A DNA stretch of 64,000 nucleotides from Galbula dea (Eukaryota; Chordata; Aves; Piciformes; Galbulidae): assembly GCA_013399015.1 (NCBI GenBank), contig VWZX01009005.1:602433-666432 (forward strand), written 5' to 3'. The position numbers and the translations under genes were made by a program. This document shows, piece by piece, positions 13,501-25,900 of this stretch. How positions within the stretch are numbered: position 1 is the stretch's first letter; the number at the start of each line of letters is the position of its first letter. Under the pieces are notes generated by a model. The model was given only the letters and a program-made list of their open reading frames with translations, was not told the DNA's origin and did not search any database.

Positions 13501-14088
13501 CAACTCATTTAAGCTCCTCTGGAAATCTCATCCTTTGATGTCTTTTCAAAGGCTTCAAAGCTAAAGTTCATCTCTTGGAGGCAGAAAGAAAAGGAGGAAT
13601 GTGGAAACGTTAAAACAACTCATCTTAAAGCCCTTTGCCTAGTCTTACCAGGGTGCAGATCATCAGCAGGGAGCATGGGGCAGCTCACCAAGGGAGGAGT
13701 CTTCCCTGACTGACCCTGCACCTGGGATGTCCATGACTACCCTCTCCCAGGGAGGAAAGGGATGAGACCAAGGAAGATGGTGGCAGACTCTGCATCTTGA
13801 CCTAGGGTTTGAAGGGTCTGTAGCAAGGGAGTGACATCTACCCAAGAAGACCAAAATGCTCAACAATCTGAGTGCAAATGTCACTCATGCTCCTCCCTGC
13901 CTTATGGACAGGCAACAGAGGTATGGGCAGTGTGTGTGCTTTGCTCACAGTAACATGCGAGACCTGCTTCACCTAGCTTTGCTTCAAGCACAAGCTCGTT
14001 CTTCCTTGGGCATCTCTCTACGTTTCCCACATCTGTTTTCCTTGACATTGACTGGTAAATCCTCTTTGAAACATTTCAGCCTCTGAGA

Positions 14089-14118
14089 TCATAGAATCAC
14101 AGAATAGATAGGAAGTTG
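14089..14118 (-). mobile_element. Possible CR1 3' tail remnant, inverted
   Basis: The string atcatagaatcacagaat at 14089-14106 is the reverse complement of a CR1 octamer tail (ATTCTGTGATTCTATGAT). It is followed by agataggaagttg, which weakly resembles the adjoining CR1 region. The match fades after about 30 bp, so this is either an extremely truncated or eroded CR1 copy or a chance octamer. Confidence is moderate to low for that reason. Confidence 0.45.
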
Positions 14119-15932
14119 CTGCCATGAGCTTCATGAAAACATGCAGCTGGACAGGGTTTCTACAAATCCTCCTTCGAAGGGAAAGAATTATTACACTTTA
14201 TTGGGGACCAGAGAATTCAGTCTTCAGCCCATGGCCCACCCCTAAATGGAATTGCTGGATTTTAATACATGCAAAGTGTAATTTTTTTCCCCTATGATTA
14301 CAGTATCCATAGCATTTCTAGAGTGAGTAGACTCTCTGAGTGCTCATTTTCTTCAGTATTATGAGAATTCAGTCAGAGTCAATCCTCAGCACCATGAGAA
14401 CCATATAAATCCACTGGAAATAAAAGCAGTCTTAAGTAGTTCCACTACTCACTCAACACTTTTTTTCCCTCCAAAACAGACCAGGCAACCCAAATGAAAA
14501 CTTGTGTTTTGTGGTTTGCCCAGGGAGGGAAGAGACAGAGGGTCTGAGGGGGTCCTTTGTTAATTTTGCAACAAGAAATGTGAACCCAAACATCACCATG
14601 CTCTTTCCTTTTCTTTCATTAGAAACACTTCCTAGTTGTTATTTGCTTTAATTTTGACAGCAGACCAGCTCCCCAGTCATGTGTGGTGGTTTGTTCGTGC
14701 CCTAGTGGAGCTGGGAGGCTGGCCCTGGGTAGGAGAGCCCTGCTCAGGAAAGGTGGTGGTGGCAGCAGCCTAAAGTTGATCCACTGACCCTCCATCCCAC
14801 TCCTTACAATGATGTCATGTTTGCAAAGTGCAAAGCAGTCTCCTGTTTCTGTTTCCATTGCAGTATCACCACTGGCGACGATAAGGATGATTTATTTTGC
14901 TTACAGTACCCAGGCACTACAGTCAAACAGGCAGGCCCCCAGTGTGCCAGATACAGAGCAAAACAAGAAACACTCAAGGTCACCTCCTCCCCAATGAACT
15001 TGCAAATACCTTAGCAAAGTAAATATCATCCTATGGTTTGATAATGACCTCACTGAATCCAGAGGGGCCCCTGGTTTACCTTATGAAAACTCAAAATAGC
15101 ACAGCAAACAGAAATGTTGTTTGTGCCTCTGGGGCCCATAAGCACTTTGCCATCCCTATGGTCCCACATCTGCAGAAGGGCAGTGGGGTGAACTCCCAGG
15201 GGCCACTTTGCCCCACTGCCACACCTGCAAAAGAGGCTGTGCTGCCACCAAACCCCAGCAAAGCCCTAGCTGTTCCCTCCTTCAGCCACGTCTGGGGCCA
15301 CGTTTTGCCTGCAGTACAGACAGCTTTTACATATCCCTGGTGTCAAAAGAGGGAGGGGAAAAGCTTGTTTGAGGAAATGGGGATTATCTGGCATCTCTGC
15401 TTGCTCTGCTGTGTTTTACTGGCCTCACACAGGACATACACTGGAGGTGTCACAGCTCCCACCACACTGTGGCAGAGAAACCATGTGTGTGTGTCCCCAT
15501 GCAGGTACATGTGCTTCCCTTAGCTACTGCAGGCTGCCCTGCAGCCATGGCTCACAAAATGAATTCTTAGCCCAGAAATCCCACCAAAGCCAGAGGACAG
15601 GCTCCCATCACCAGATAGGGCTTGTGCCTCCAGGAGCAAGGAGGGTGGCAGGAAAAGGGAGCACAAGGCTAGGTGGACATGAATGGGTATGTTGTTTCTG
15701 CCTGCCTGCAGTTTTATTAAGTGTAACATCTCTTATAAGACATTGGAGCTGGTTGACATTTCTCAGCCACACTTTTTTAAAAAAAAATTCAGCCAAAAAT
15801 TGTTTTCAGAAAGCCTTCTGTTTGAAATAAAAAGGTGCCAACTTTATCAATTTTTTTCTGTTTTCACAGGAAAAGTCTGGTTTGTTGTTTTTTTTTTTAT
15901 GGTTTCTTATTTCTTCTCCATTCCTTCAGCTC

Positions 15933-15947
15933 AAAAAAAAAAAAAAA
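15933..15947 (+). repeat. Poly(A) run of 15
   Basis: An uninterrupted run of 15 A. No target-site duplication or pseudogene body is visible next to it, so I treat it as simple sequence and not a retrogene tail. Confidence 0.85.
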
Positions 15948-17696
15948 GAGGAAAATTATTACAGGGCAGTAGGTTTTGGATTAATGTTGACAACCATTCA
16001 ATAATACTTTACTCAGCATGACTTGTTTTTGTGAAAATCCTGAGCCACTTTCAAACTCTTCAAGGAACATTCAAACAGTCATGTGTTGCTTCTTAGAGAG
16101 CTTTATAATCAAACAAGGGAACTGGACCCAAATGTTGTCAAAGTCTGTGTTGGGTCAATTTGGGTCCTTCTCTAGCACTAGCTGTACACAATGCTGATAT
16201 GGATGGAGTTAGGCCAGGCAAAAGGGAGTACATATCCCAAGCCACAGCATGCTGGGAGGAGAGCAGAGCAACAGCTCTGGGCTGGAGAAACACAGGGACC
16301 CTTGAGAAGAGGTAGTGGTAGAGGAAAGGTGCTTCTGGCAACAAAGACAGTGAGGGGATGGTAAGGAAGAAGTAGGACAAGCATGGGGAGGAAGTGCCCA
16401 GTGCCCTGGCAGGCTCTGTGCTCCTGCACACTGAGGCTGTAGGGGTCAGTCCACTAGCACTGACAGACACCAGCCTCTGCCAAACAGTGGGCACAGGCAG
16501 CACCAATACAGGTCAGTGGGACTTGAGGCAATGCACAGGCCAAAAAGAGTGTGAAAGGCACAGCTGAAAATCTTGGAACAGATTGCACTATGACAATACT
16601 CCCTCCCCAGAATCCTTGCTTACATAGCTGTTCCCAGGGATGCAAAAACAAAAGACATGAGAAGAAAAGGAGGCCCAGGAAAAAACAAGCTACAGCTATG
16701 GAGTGTGACTATCATAAACAGCTATTCTAAGGACCTTAATGCAAGTCTTGTTGTGGGCATCATAACAGCACACTGGCTGCATCCATTATGTATGGAAACA
16801 GAAATCTGCTGATTCAGCTGTGAGGGTTTTTGAAGGGCTGGCATCTCAATTTGCACTGAGCCTTCATCTGTCAATTCATCCTTTTAACCAAACAGGCATG
16901 TTTTTAACAAGCTGCTGCTTCTGCAGCCTGACGAATGGTTTCTAAGACATCCCCTCTCTTTCAGCTGTTTGTCACTCACTCATTCTCCTTCAGATAGAGA
17001 CTATTTTTTTTTTTCCACAGCAGAGCACTCCCTCTTCCTCTCCCACCCATCTAGCTGTGCAGCATCACACTGCAGAAACTGTTATGCAGCACCAGAAGAA
17101 AACAGCTGGGGAAAGGTTACCCTGTCACATGTTCTCCCTCCACAAATGCTGTAATCTGATATGCTCAGCTCTCACTATCTGGGATAATGAGGGCAGAGAA
17201 AGAAATGCAGAACAAATTATACAAAATACATATAAATAAGGCATCAGGAATGTAGCACTTTGGTACCTTTACCTTTAAAAAAACAAAGATGAAGACAGTA
17301 AGAGGTTATAAATAAAAAGAAAAAAATATTGTGCATTATACTTATAATGACTCTGAAAGAGTTCTGGGTTTTTTAAAGATGGCACATCTAATCTACAGTT
17401 CAGATAGTGCACCCACAGATAATCGAGAGTTGACTGAAAAAAAAAATCTTTTTTTGAATGACAGCTTGAAAAGTTCATGCACATTGCTCATGACAAAGCC
17501 CCTTATTATCATTTCCATCAAAAGACTGCTAACACATATTCTGAGCACTACAGGCAGGAAAAAATACCCAAGTGGTGAGTACCAGAGCCTTATCATTCAG
17601 GTGACAAAAAGCCCAAATTCTAAGCAGTGTTACAAAAGGCTAGTGGCCAGCTCAGGCGAGGACAGGAGTTCTACATACACATTAAGACTGCCTACT

Positions 17697-17738
17697 GTTA
17701 CTAATGTTCTATGTCATGTTACTAATGTTCTATGTCAT
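17697..17738. repeat. 21-bp perfect tandem duplication
   Basis: A 21-bp unit beginning gttactaatg and ending ctatgtcat is present twice head to tail, at 17697-17717 and 17718-17738, without mismatch. Perfect identity suggests a recent slippage duplication that could be polymorphic. It is not in a recognised gene. Confidence 0.92.
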
Positions 17739-17988
17739 GATACCAGAAAATCTGTAGAAGTGGCCCTCAAGCTAAAGTTTCACAGCTTAAGCTGAGCTCC
17801 AATTAGCACCAGGCAGGGGAGGGGAGGGCTAGCAGGGCAGAGCCTGTCTGGAGTACTCTCATTCCCTCCAGAGCTCACTGACTGGCACAGACAATGAAAT
17901 CTGGTCTGGGCTCTCCATAGCAATTCTTATATACCTAATAAGACGCGTGAGCATAGCCCTATAAAAAAAACCAAACTGTTTTTCACCA

Positions 17989-18150
17989 CAGATTCACAGA
18001 TGATTCATGGTTGGAAAGGATCTTTGAGATCACTGAGTCCATCCAAAAAAACCCAACAAACAAACAAACAAAAACAAGAACAAAACAAAACAACAACAAA
18101 AACACCAACCAGCAACAACCATTAACATGCTAGAGCATGTCCTGAAGGAC
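17989..18150 (-). mobile_element. CR1 LINE 3' end, inverted, with internal A/C-rich expansion
   Basis: Reading the minus strand, the element ends at about 17989. The plus strand shows cagattcacagatgattcat, ggttggaaaggatctttgag and atcactgagtcca, which match the inverted CR1 end (ATCACAGAATGG-TTGGAA-GGATCTTTGAGATCA-GTCCA). After an A/C-rich insertion at 18043-18118 the CR1-like sequence seems to resume as accattaacatgctagagca and tgtcctgaaggacc, resembling the CR1 subfamily segment that follows the GTCCAACCATTAACC block. The far (5') boundary is uncertain. Confidence 0.75.
18043..18118 (+). repeat. A/C-rich simple sequence inside a CR1 copy
   Basis: Starting just after 'gagtccatcc', a stretch of A and C with only two G before 18110 (including aacaaacaaacaaacaaaaa) separates two parts of an inverted CR1 3' end. 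It looks like expansion of the short A/C segment naturally present at this point of the element. On the minus strand it is G/T-rich. Confidence 0.85.
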
Positions 18151-21100
18151 CACCACCACCCCTACAATGGGAAGCCCACTCAATGCGCCATGAAAGGTAG
18201 TGTTTCACTCCAGCGTGAATCACTGTTGGTGATTTCACTCCAGGAGTGGCTCTTTGGGAATCTGGATTCCAGGAGTACATGGTCCAGCCAGGCATTAAGA
18301 CAGTCAGTCACAAAATGTAGATCCAGACCTGATGAAGCTTTCATGTTACATCCACGTTTCAGCCTATGTTGCAATATGAGGTTTGGCTCTGCCCATCATG
18401 CAAATCATTACCTCCAAAGCACAGCATTCTCCTCAAGACTAAATTTTCACCTCTTCTTTAAACAAAGTTCATGAATTTAGATGTGGACTAGTCAGAGTGT
18501 CCATTTCATGAAGGGTTGGAGAGGCCAGATCAGACTTCTGGCTGAGGAAGAGGCAAGCATCACCTGGAGCCCTCACTGATTCTTTGTGTGCTATTGATTG
18601 TCCTGGACTGGATGCAACCAGCAGCAGTAAAGCCCATGAATGGTTGGAGAGGGAGGCTCAAAAAGGCAAATGCCAAAGCCCAAGCTCAATGCTGGACAAA
18701 TACTTGTGACTTAACAGGGCAGAAGTCCTGATGGATTTGCCTCTTGCTCTGGCAGCTGTATCCTTACAACTAAACACCAGCCAAAGGCACTCCAGCAGGG
18801 AGCCCTGTGAACCCACAGAACACAGGCAGCTCTGTGGGCAGAACTTTAGGAGGATGCAGAGGAGTCAAATTATGGAGACGATGCTAAAAAGTGCTCTTTT
18901 TGTCCATTCATTTCATAACAGGGTCTCAAGCCTAAGCATAGCACTCTGAATCCCTCACTCTGAATCACTGGGACCATTTTCAATGGCCCATGCCTTAATA
19001 CTGCATAGGCAGGATGGTTTTGCAGCTCCTGCTGCCTGAATTCAGTCAGAAATAGTAACAGCAAAGGAGAGTATAGGAAAGCCTCTAAGTGTTTCTTCCC
19101 CAGGAGTTTCTTCCTCCAGGACACACTTCCCTGTCCAGTCTAAGAGGTCCAAAACTGTAAGGTAGCACTGTGAGCTGCTTCTAAGTCCAGACCTCCCACA
19201 AAACAAGTGCTGTCACCAATGACCAGTTTAGAGGAAGGTCTCAGCCCTTCCTCTGAACACCTGGGCCATGACCCTACAAACTCCTCAGGGGAACAAAGCA
19301 CACTCTGGGAAATGAGAACAGAGGCATCTGGCATGTTTCCTTCTGTTCTCCAGCACCCCTGATCCCCAGTCCACTGTCAGGAATTCATCCCTGCAATGGT
19401 CACAAGCCCACCAGCTTCACAGGCCACAAGAGCCAGAAAGTCAAATGGTGATTTGGAAGCAAAGGATTTACATTGCAGCACAGGGTGAAGCACACCAAAC
19501 TTTATGAAATCCATTATGAAGCTCCACATGTAGATCTTATGTACCTGGAAAGCCCTTTGGTATTCTTGTGACAGAGCAGATCTTCTAACCAAGCTTCATT
19601 GAGATTTTGTTACTTGCAGCCACTGGGGCAGAAGTAACAGGCTGCTGCTTTCAGTGACCCATTTACTTTTCCTCTTCATGGCTGTGCCTTTCTTGTTTAG
19701 GAGATTGGTTTGCTTTTGCCAGATGGAGTCAAAGTCACCACTGTGAATCCAGCTTTTTTTCACTTGTTTCTTGGAAAGCACCAGTCAGTACCATGTCAAG
19801 AAAAACAGGGAGGTTTGCTTAGGATCTATTTAAAGCAAAGCATCTGTGGTAGCTCCAATAACAACCTCCGGGCCAGCACTGATGTATGTAACAAAACTGG
19901 GGCTACTGTATGTGATGAGGGCAGGACACTGCAAAACTGCAGTGAATATCCCATCTTTCACTCAAAAAGGTTATAGCCATGCACAAGTGAGAGAGCCCAA
20001 CATCCTCACTATCCAGGCTGCCATTTGGAGTTACTGGCCATGTAGGAAAAGTCCTGGAGCTCAACCGCTGCAAGCTGGCATAAGGTCTTGAAATGCAGCA
20101 GAGACACCCTGAGCAACCCGAGAAAAGGATCTTTGTTTTCTGCCTCTGCTCATCAGACCTTGGGCAATAGAAGGTTGCTCTGACCCAGAAGAAAGCCTAT
20201 GCCTTGCAGGGAAGTGGCACAGCAGCACAGTTGCCACCACCTCCTCCTACACCTAGCCTCGGTGCCAGGCAGCAGAAACCAGCTGGGGGACTGATGGTGG
20301 AGCAGATAGGGGGCTGCAGAAGTGGAATGTCCCACTGGAGTGTCTCCTGGTGGAAAGTGCAGGCATGTGCACCTCATGTAGATGGAAGTCCTACATCACT
20401 CATGCTCAGCCTAGGGAAAGGGCTGATAACATATCCTCACCTCACAAAAGCATCATGAGACTAATTGCATCAGCACCTATAAAACACTGTGATGCTTTAT
20501 GTATGGAGCACAAAGCATCGTTAAACAGCCACGCAGAGCAGAGTCAATAGTGCTTTGCTTTTGTTTACATAAAGTATTCTGCTGATACTATACCCTTGGG
20601 GAATGGTAACTGCTATGGTTACGATGGGGTATTTACCACAGCAGCTCAATGCAACAATACTTGACCATACCTCTAAAAGCAATCTCAGAAATGTTTAGTC
20701 CATGGGGAATCTCGCTCTGTGCCACTTACATACATGTCAGTGCTTGCCTTTGCCTTCTGCACCTCTTTTCTGTAAAAGAGACATTCATAACTCCGAGCTT
20801 TTTACCAGTGAATCTAATCCAGCAAGTATCCAAGACATTGAGGAAAAAAGACTCACAGCATTGGAATTTTTCCATGCCAGCACTTTTTCATCCTAAGATA
20901 AATGGCTTTAACTTACAGGGCTAAAGGCTCTATTCTTTCCAAAATACTTCTCAGCTTCAAAGCAGCAGTGGAAATTGGCCATGCACCTGGCCAGCTGATT
21001 CAGCCTGGAGTCAGTCAAACTGCAAAAGGCACCTTTTTTTTTCAGCAGCACCTAGTGGTGCTGCACCCTGGACAAGCAGGCTGGAGGGCTGATGTAAATG

Positions 21101-22869
21101 GACAAACACTTAATTAAACAGAATGCATTTAAGCAGGACCATTTAAATGACCTACTGAATTTCCAGACTAGGGGCTGGTGCCTGGGGCACACCTGCAGCA
21201 TTGGATACTGTGTCTTGGAAAAGTCTCTCTCTTCTGGAGAGATTGCTTTTAGAAACCTAGCTGCTGTGCTGGGGCAAAGCCTCTCTGAGACCTGTCATCT
21301 AGCCAGTTAACTTGAGCAGGCACTGAAGGACAGAACTCTGAAGCAATCTGGGAACAGGTCAGACCAGAAAACAGCTATGCCAAACCCCCTTCACTCACAG
21401 ACTCTCCTTGGGTGCAGATACTGGATGGAAGTTGATTTTGGTTTTGCCCTAGAGGTGACCACAGGCTCCAGCTGATGAGACATGGTTAACTTTCTCGTGA
21501 GACAAGTATAGAAAACACCTTGTTGAAATCAGTCTTGACCACATTGTTCCTGGCCTCACACAGCAGACAGAAGTGCAAAGCATGCGAGGAAGAAGAGTGT
21601 AGGAAGCACACTTCTTCAGGGAGCTGGGAGCTTCTTGAACAGGGCTTCAAGTTTTCACATAAAATGTCTTGCCTGTAGCCCAAGCAAGAGCCAAGGGTAG
21701 CTCCCAGCTCTCGCCTGCTTCTCTAGAGGGCTTGGGGTGGCTAGATGTCTAGAAAGTCCTAGGAAATCTTGGAACTATCTGTGCATTCCTCCAAAACGTT
21801 TCCCTCTGCAGCTCCCTGCTGCTCAGGACTCCCCACCCTGCTTACCACCCCCAGTCCTCAGCAAGTCCCTCCTCTCCAGACTCCCACCTCAGCCACCCCG
21901 TGGTTCCTGGGTGTTCAGCACTGAGACTATCTGCAGAAGGTTGCACAATGCTTGGCCACATTCAGCTTGACCAGAGCTGGGGTTGTTGCTATCACTTTTG
22001 AGAGCCACAGCCATAAAAAGAGATGGGATTTGCTGGACAAGGAGAAGACAGGGTGAGCTGATGCAGTGCAGGCTTCTGAGGTCAATGGCTGCAGCTCTTT
22101 GCTGGGGGAGGATACGCAACGCCTAATGTGGAACTGTTTGTGTTTGGAGCGATATATAGTTACATTTAGCCCCTAGCAGCTGCAGAGGCTGTTTACTGTA
22201 GCACACAGTCCTCAGACTATTAGTTGAAGGCCTGACAGTGACCAGATGCGGAGAGGAACAGACTGCAAAGCCTGCAGTCGTATTTATCTCCTTGCCAAGA
22301 TCCTAACAATACCTTGCCTAATAAGTCTGGCACAGAAATAATCATTTAAAGAGCTGAAAAACACAACATCCGCAGCCCATCTTTACAGCCAGAAGGGGAG
22401 TTTTGTGAGGCTTACAGTCTAATCTTTCAACATCCCAAGTGCTTCCCTCCTACTTCACAAACAGTGGGTGATTTATTTCCTGAATGGCTGGGTGCAAGCC
22501 TCCTGTATGTAATTGCTCAACAAGGAGACTGCACCTCTGCAGCCAAACTTGGCCACTTGCTGCAGCTGCACAGAGAGGCAGAAAGCAGCAGAAAGCAGCA
22601 GAAGGCATTGCCCTGCATCTTCAGTGCCAGCAGGCTCTTCAGTACAGAGGAATGCCTAATTCACGGGGGGCATCCCCCTGCCCTGCATCTCTGATGCTTG
22701 GTTGAGAGCTGGTCCTTAGGGCAGGCAGCCCTAATCTTGCTGCTGAAACGCATGGTACACATGCACCAGTCTGCGCACATCTTGTGCAGGGGGAAGGACA
22801 GGCTGTGCTGCCACAGTGTGTGTCCCAGCAACACCCAGCACTCCAGAGATAAGCCCTAACTTGCTAAAC
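18151..22869. other. Unique noncoding sequence
   Basis: No gene or repeat family is recognised over about 4.7 kb. A short inverted repeat with 7-bp arms sits at 21045-21064 and is listed separately. A small imperfect tandem repeat of cagaaagcag lies at 22578-22606. Open frames are at most 91 codons and have no domain. Confidence 0.55.
21045..21064. promoter_or_regulatory. Weak CTCF-like sequence in a short inverted repeat
   Basis: The arms gcagcac (21045-21051) and gtgctgc (21058-21064) flank ctagtg. The segment agcacctagtgg agrees with most positions of the reverse-oriented vertebrate CTCF core GCCMYCTRSTGG but misses the first two. Binding is therefore doubtful, and the inverted repeat may be accidental. 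Confidence 0.2.
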
Positions 22870-22870
22870 T

Positions 22871-22913
22871 AAAAAAAAAAAAAACCAAACAAAAAACCCA
22901 CCAAACCAAAACC
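22871..22913 (+). repeat. A/C-rich tract beginning with 14 A
   Basis: Fourteen A are followed by ccaaacaaaaaacccaccaa and accaaaacc. This is pure A/C simple sequence. Similar tracts with A/C on the plus strand occur at 18.05, 51.37, 51.88 and 52.26 kb. Confidence 0.88.
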
Positions 22914-25900
22914 ACTCATTAGGCACTTTCTGAGGGCACAGAAAACAGTGTCTTTTCTAGCAGGTGAACTGGATGTTGGATCAACATCAACACCAAGAAA
23001 CAGAAGTTGCACTCCACTGGTTCACATAGTTTATGACCTTGGCTAGCAGATAAGCTCATGTAGTATGATCCTCTGTGTTTTGCAGGCTACAGGTACCAGG
23101 TGTCGTTGAAGGTCAGCATTGAGGAAAGGGCTCTCCCACAGTCGGGAAAAGGTTACAGAAAATGATTTTTATGCAACATAAGCTTGTAGATGATTAACAA
23201 TTTTCTTTCAGTTAACCGTGAAGTTAATAGTTATTCAAAGCACTCCATTGTACTGGGAGTGGAGATGGGGAGACGTACTACATTAACCATTAATCTTGGA
23301 CTATGCAATAAAAATTAAAATGGAATATGGCACATAAGTATGATTAATTCTGCTTGCAAAGGGAGAGGGTGTCAGTGTATTCTTTGCGCAGGAGCGTTTC
23401 CTTCTGACAGCGGGGTGCCCTGATGCAGGTCAGAATGTGCCACAGGCAGGCTGCACTCGGCGTGTATGTATTTTTTTTCAGTGTAAATTTTCTGCTTTAT
23501 TCAAGCTCAAACCATACTCTCTTTGTTCAGAAATCCCTTGTTAACTCTGCACTTCCCAAAAATCTTCTAAACATTAGGGAGCAGATGGATGTTTTTATTA
23601 GTTGAGAAGAGGAGAAGGAAGAAAGGTAGAACCACCAATGCAACATCTGCTAGCCTGTACTCACTGCAGTGCACCGCTCCAGGGAGAAGGATAGAGTATT
23701 TCCCAAAGACCTATGCCTCTCTGAAGCTTTGCCCTGTCTTTTACCTCTCTAGCCATAGTCATACTTTGAGGTTGGCACTAAATACAGCCAGGGCTCATCC
23801 CTCCCCAGCCTTGGCCTGTACTAGAAGCAAGTGCTGCATGCAAGAGATTTGCTGAAGTCGATGCCATCAAGTTTATTTTCTGCTTGCAATTTCAGTGGCA
23901 ACCTTTCAGTGAAAAAGAAAAGCACGGAACCTTGTACTGATTTTATCCCCCAGTTCAGTGATGTTTTGCTCTGCGTTTTTATGGGATTTTGAAAAGGGTT
24001 GCATGATCTGAGGATGGATTTATTTTTCCCCTTTTCTCCTTTCCACTCCCCCAAGCCTGATAAAAGCCCTTTGCCTGATGCCACTGGGGGGGCTGACCTG
24101 GGCTGCTTGCAGCCAGCACAAGAGCTGAGGGAGTGAGTTTCCTAGGATGAAGCAGAAACGTTTTGAAGCCAAATTCCTCCTACAGTTCAGATACATCTGA
24201 CAGAGCCTGCCCACTTGTAATCCTGAGAAGCCAGCACTTCCTTGTCCCAGCAGAAGTGGAAGTGTTAACCTAGTGTAAGTGACTGGCTGTTTTTATGAGT
24301 GCTTTCTCAGCTATGGGTGTTTCTATGAACCACTCTAAATCTCCAGCTGCCTATAAGTAAACATGCATTTCCCAACGTTTTCTGCATTCAACAGCCATGC
24401 CAATATAATGCGTTCATTAAGACAGAAATCAGCCATCTGATGAGAAAACACTGGAAGCAGGTCTGCAGGCTGATGTGCACTGATTCCCCTGACAGCAAAG
24501 CAGCATGACCCCACACACAAGCACATCCTCAGCTCTCTTGTGAGGCTGCTGTTTGCCCCTGCTCCAGACAGTCAATGACAGTGGGTATGCTGGAAAGAGA
24601 GCAGCGAGAAGAGGTGGCTCTTCCCTTACCAGCCCAAGCTCATACCGTAGGTGCAAAGGCTGCCAGCTTGCAGAAAAGAGGAAACTAAACATCTCCACAG
24701 CATGCTTGCCAATCCAGGCACCATGCTCTACTCTCATTTCGTGCAGGGATCCTCGGTGGGCAAGATGCACGGATCCAGTCTCCACTGTGCTCTCCCTCTG
24801 CCCAGGGGGTGTTTATTCCCCTTTTCTTCCATCATCAGCACCCAGCAGTTGCAAGAGAGTGGCCTGCTCTCTTGCCCTCCTTCCCAGCACTGAGCCCTGC
24901 TTTTGTTTTTGCAAGCCCTGGCAGAGCTGGACCCCAGTGACCACAACAGCACAGGTAGCTGCTGTCTGAGCTCGCAGGGAGCGCAGAAACACACACTGCT
25001 TGCAGGCAGCATGAGCTGCCTCTGCTGCACCAACCCACACCCAGCAGCACCAACAGGTGTTCCCTCAAGGTCTCTCAGTCCCAGGTGTCCTCCCCAGACC
25101 AAGGGTGGATGAGCAGATAGTACACAGGGCAGACAGAAGAGCATGTCCAATTCAGGAGAAAGGCAGAACACATGAAGTCATGCAGGCTGTGAGAACACCA
25201 CATGTTCAGTGTATTTCTCTTTCAGAAATGGGGTTTTTGAGAAAAGGGATTAAGAATGAAGTAATAAACATCAGGATATACATAATGGCATATCTACAAT
25301 GGCTCTGTAATTGCTGGGCTTTAGTGCACAGTTAATCTACAACTTGGTTAACTTGCCTCAAGGTAATCGAGAGGCAGCAGCAAATGAGTGCCATCCTCCC
25401 GCCCTCACAGAAGTCTCTGCCTCCAAACATTACAAAGAAAGAGTTGCCTGTGAAGGTCTGCAGGATGAGGCTTTCTATATTTTCTAAGGCCAAGGTGCAT
25501 CCTGATACCAGTAGGTGTGTCACTGCTAGGTGATGCTGAGCCAGCAGTGCCCCACAAAGATACATGACATGGGGCACAGCACTCAGAGAGAGGAAGGCCT
25601 CATGCCACCACTTAGCTCAGCTGTGGGACTGAATTTTGGCAGGACCTTATAAAAAATACTCCTATGTGAAATTTGTTTCCAGAGAGAATCAAGCATCTGG
25701 GAGAAAATGCACTCCAGAGGAAACAAGTAGAGGCAGGCATAGAGATGCAGATTTTCATCTGGCTGATGACAGAACCAAAGGTCCAAGATGCATTCCTGGA
25801 GAAAAAGCAGGCCTCACATTTGCTCTGCATATGTGTAGAAAGCACCTAGACACAGTATTTGAAGGGAGGATATTTAGAAGCATGCCACAAACAGAGAAAA

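Larger units (their letters stand above)
7104..14088. other. Unique noncoding sequence with small tandem repeats
   Basis: No gene is recognised in about 7 kb. Visible structure is limited to short tandem duplications at 9162-9191 and 10495-10546 (listed separately), a palindrome tatacatgtata near 9286, and an AT-rich stretch around 11880-11960 containing gtgcaattaatgcac with 5-bp inverted arms. That stretch could be a regulatory element, but nothing here proves it. Open frames (up to 145 codons) overlap antisense frames and lack family features. Confidence 0.55.
14119..17988. other. Unique noncoding sequence, T- and A-rich around 15.8-15.95 kb
   Basis: No gene or repeat family is recognised. 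Homopolymer-like runs occur at 15773-15787 (T then A), 15889-15898 (T) and 15933-15947 (15 A). Upstream of the 15-A run I see no processed gene copy that would make it a retrotransposed tail. The 161- and 153-codon open frames between 15038 and 15830 overlap each other and have no domain. Confidence 0.55.

Noticed and set aside
15038..15830. Two overlapping plus-strand open frames of 161 and 153 codons
   Set aside because: They overlap in different frames, have no family resemblance and end in homopolymer-rich sequence. I see no splice or promoter logic around them.
15889..15947. T run followed by a 15-A run, considered as a retrogene poly(A) tail
   Set aside because: No upstream coding-like body or flanking duplication is visible.
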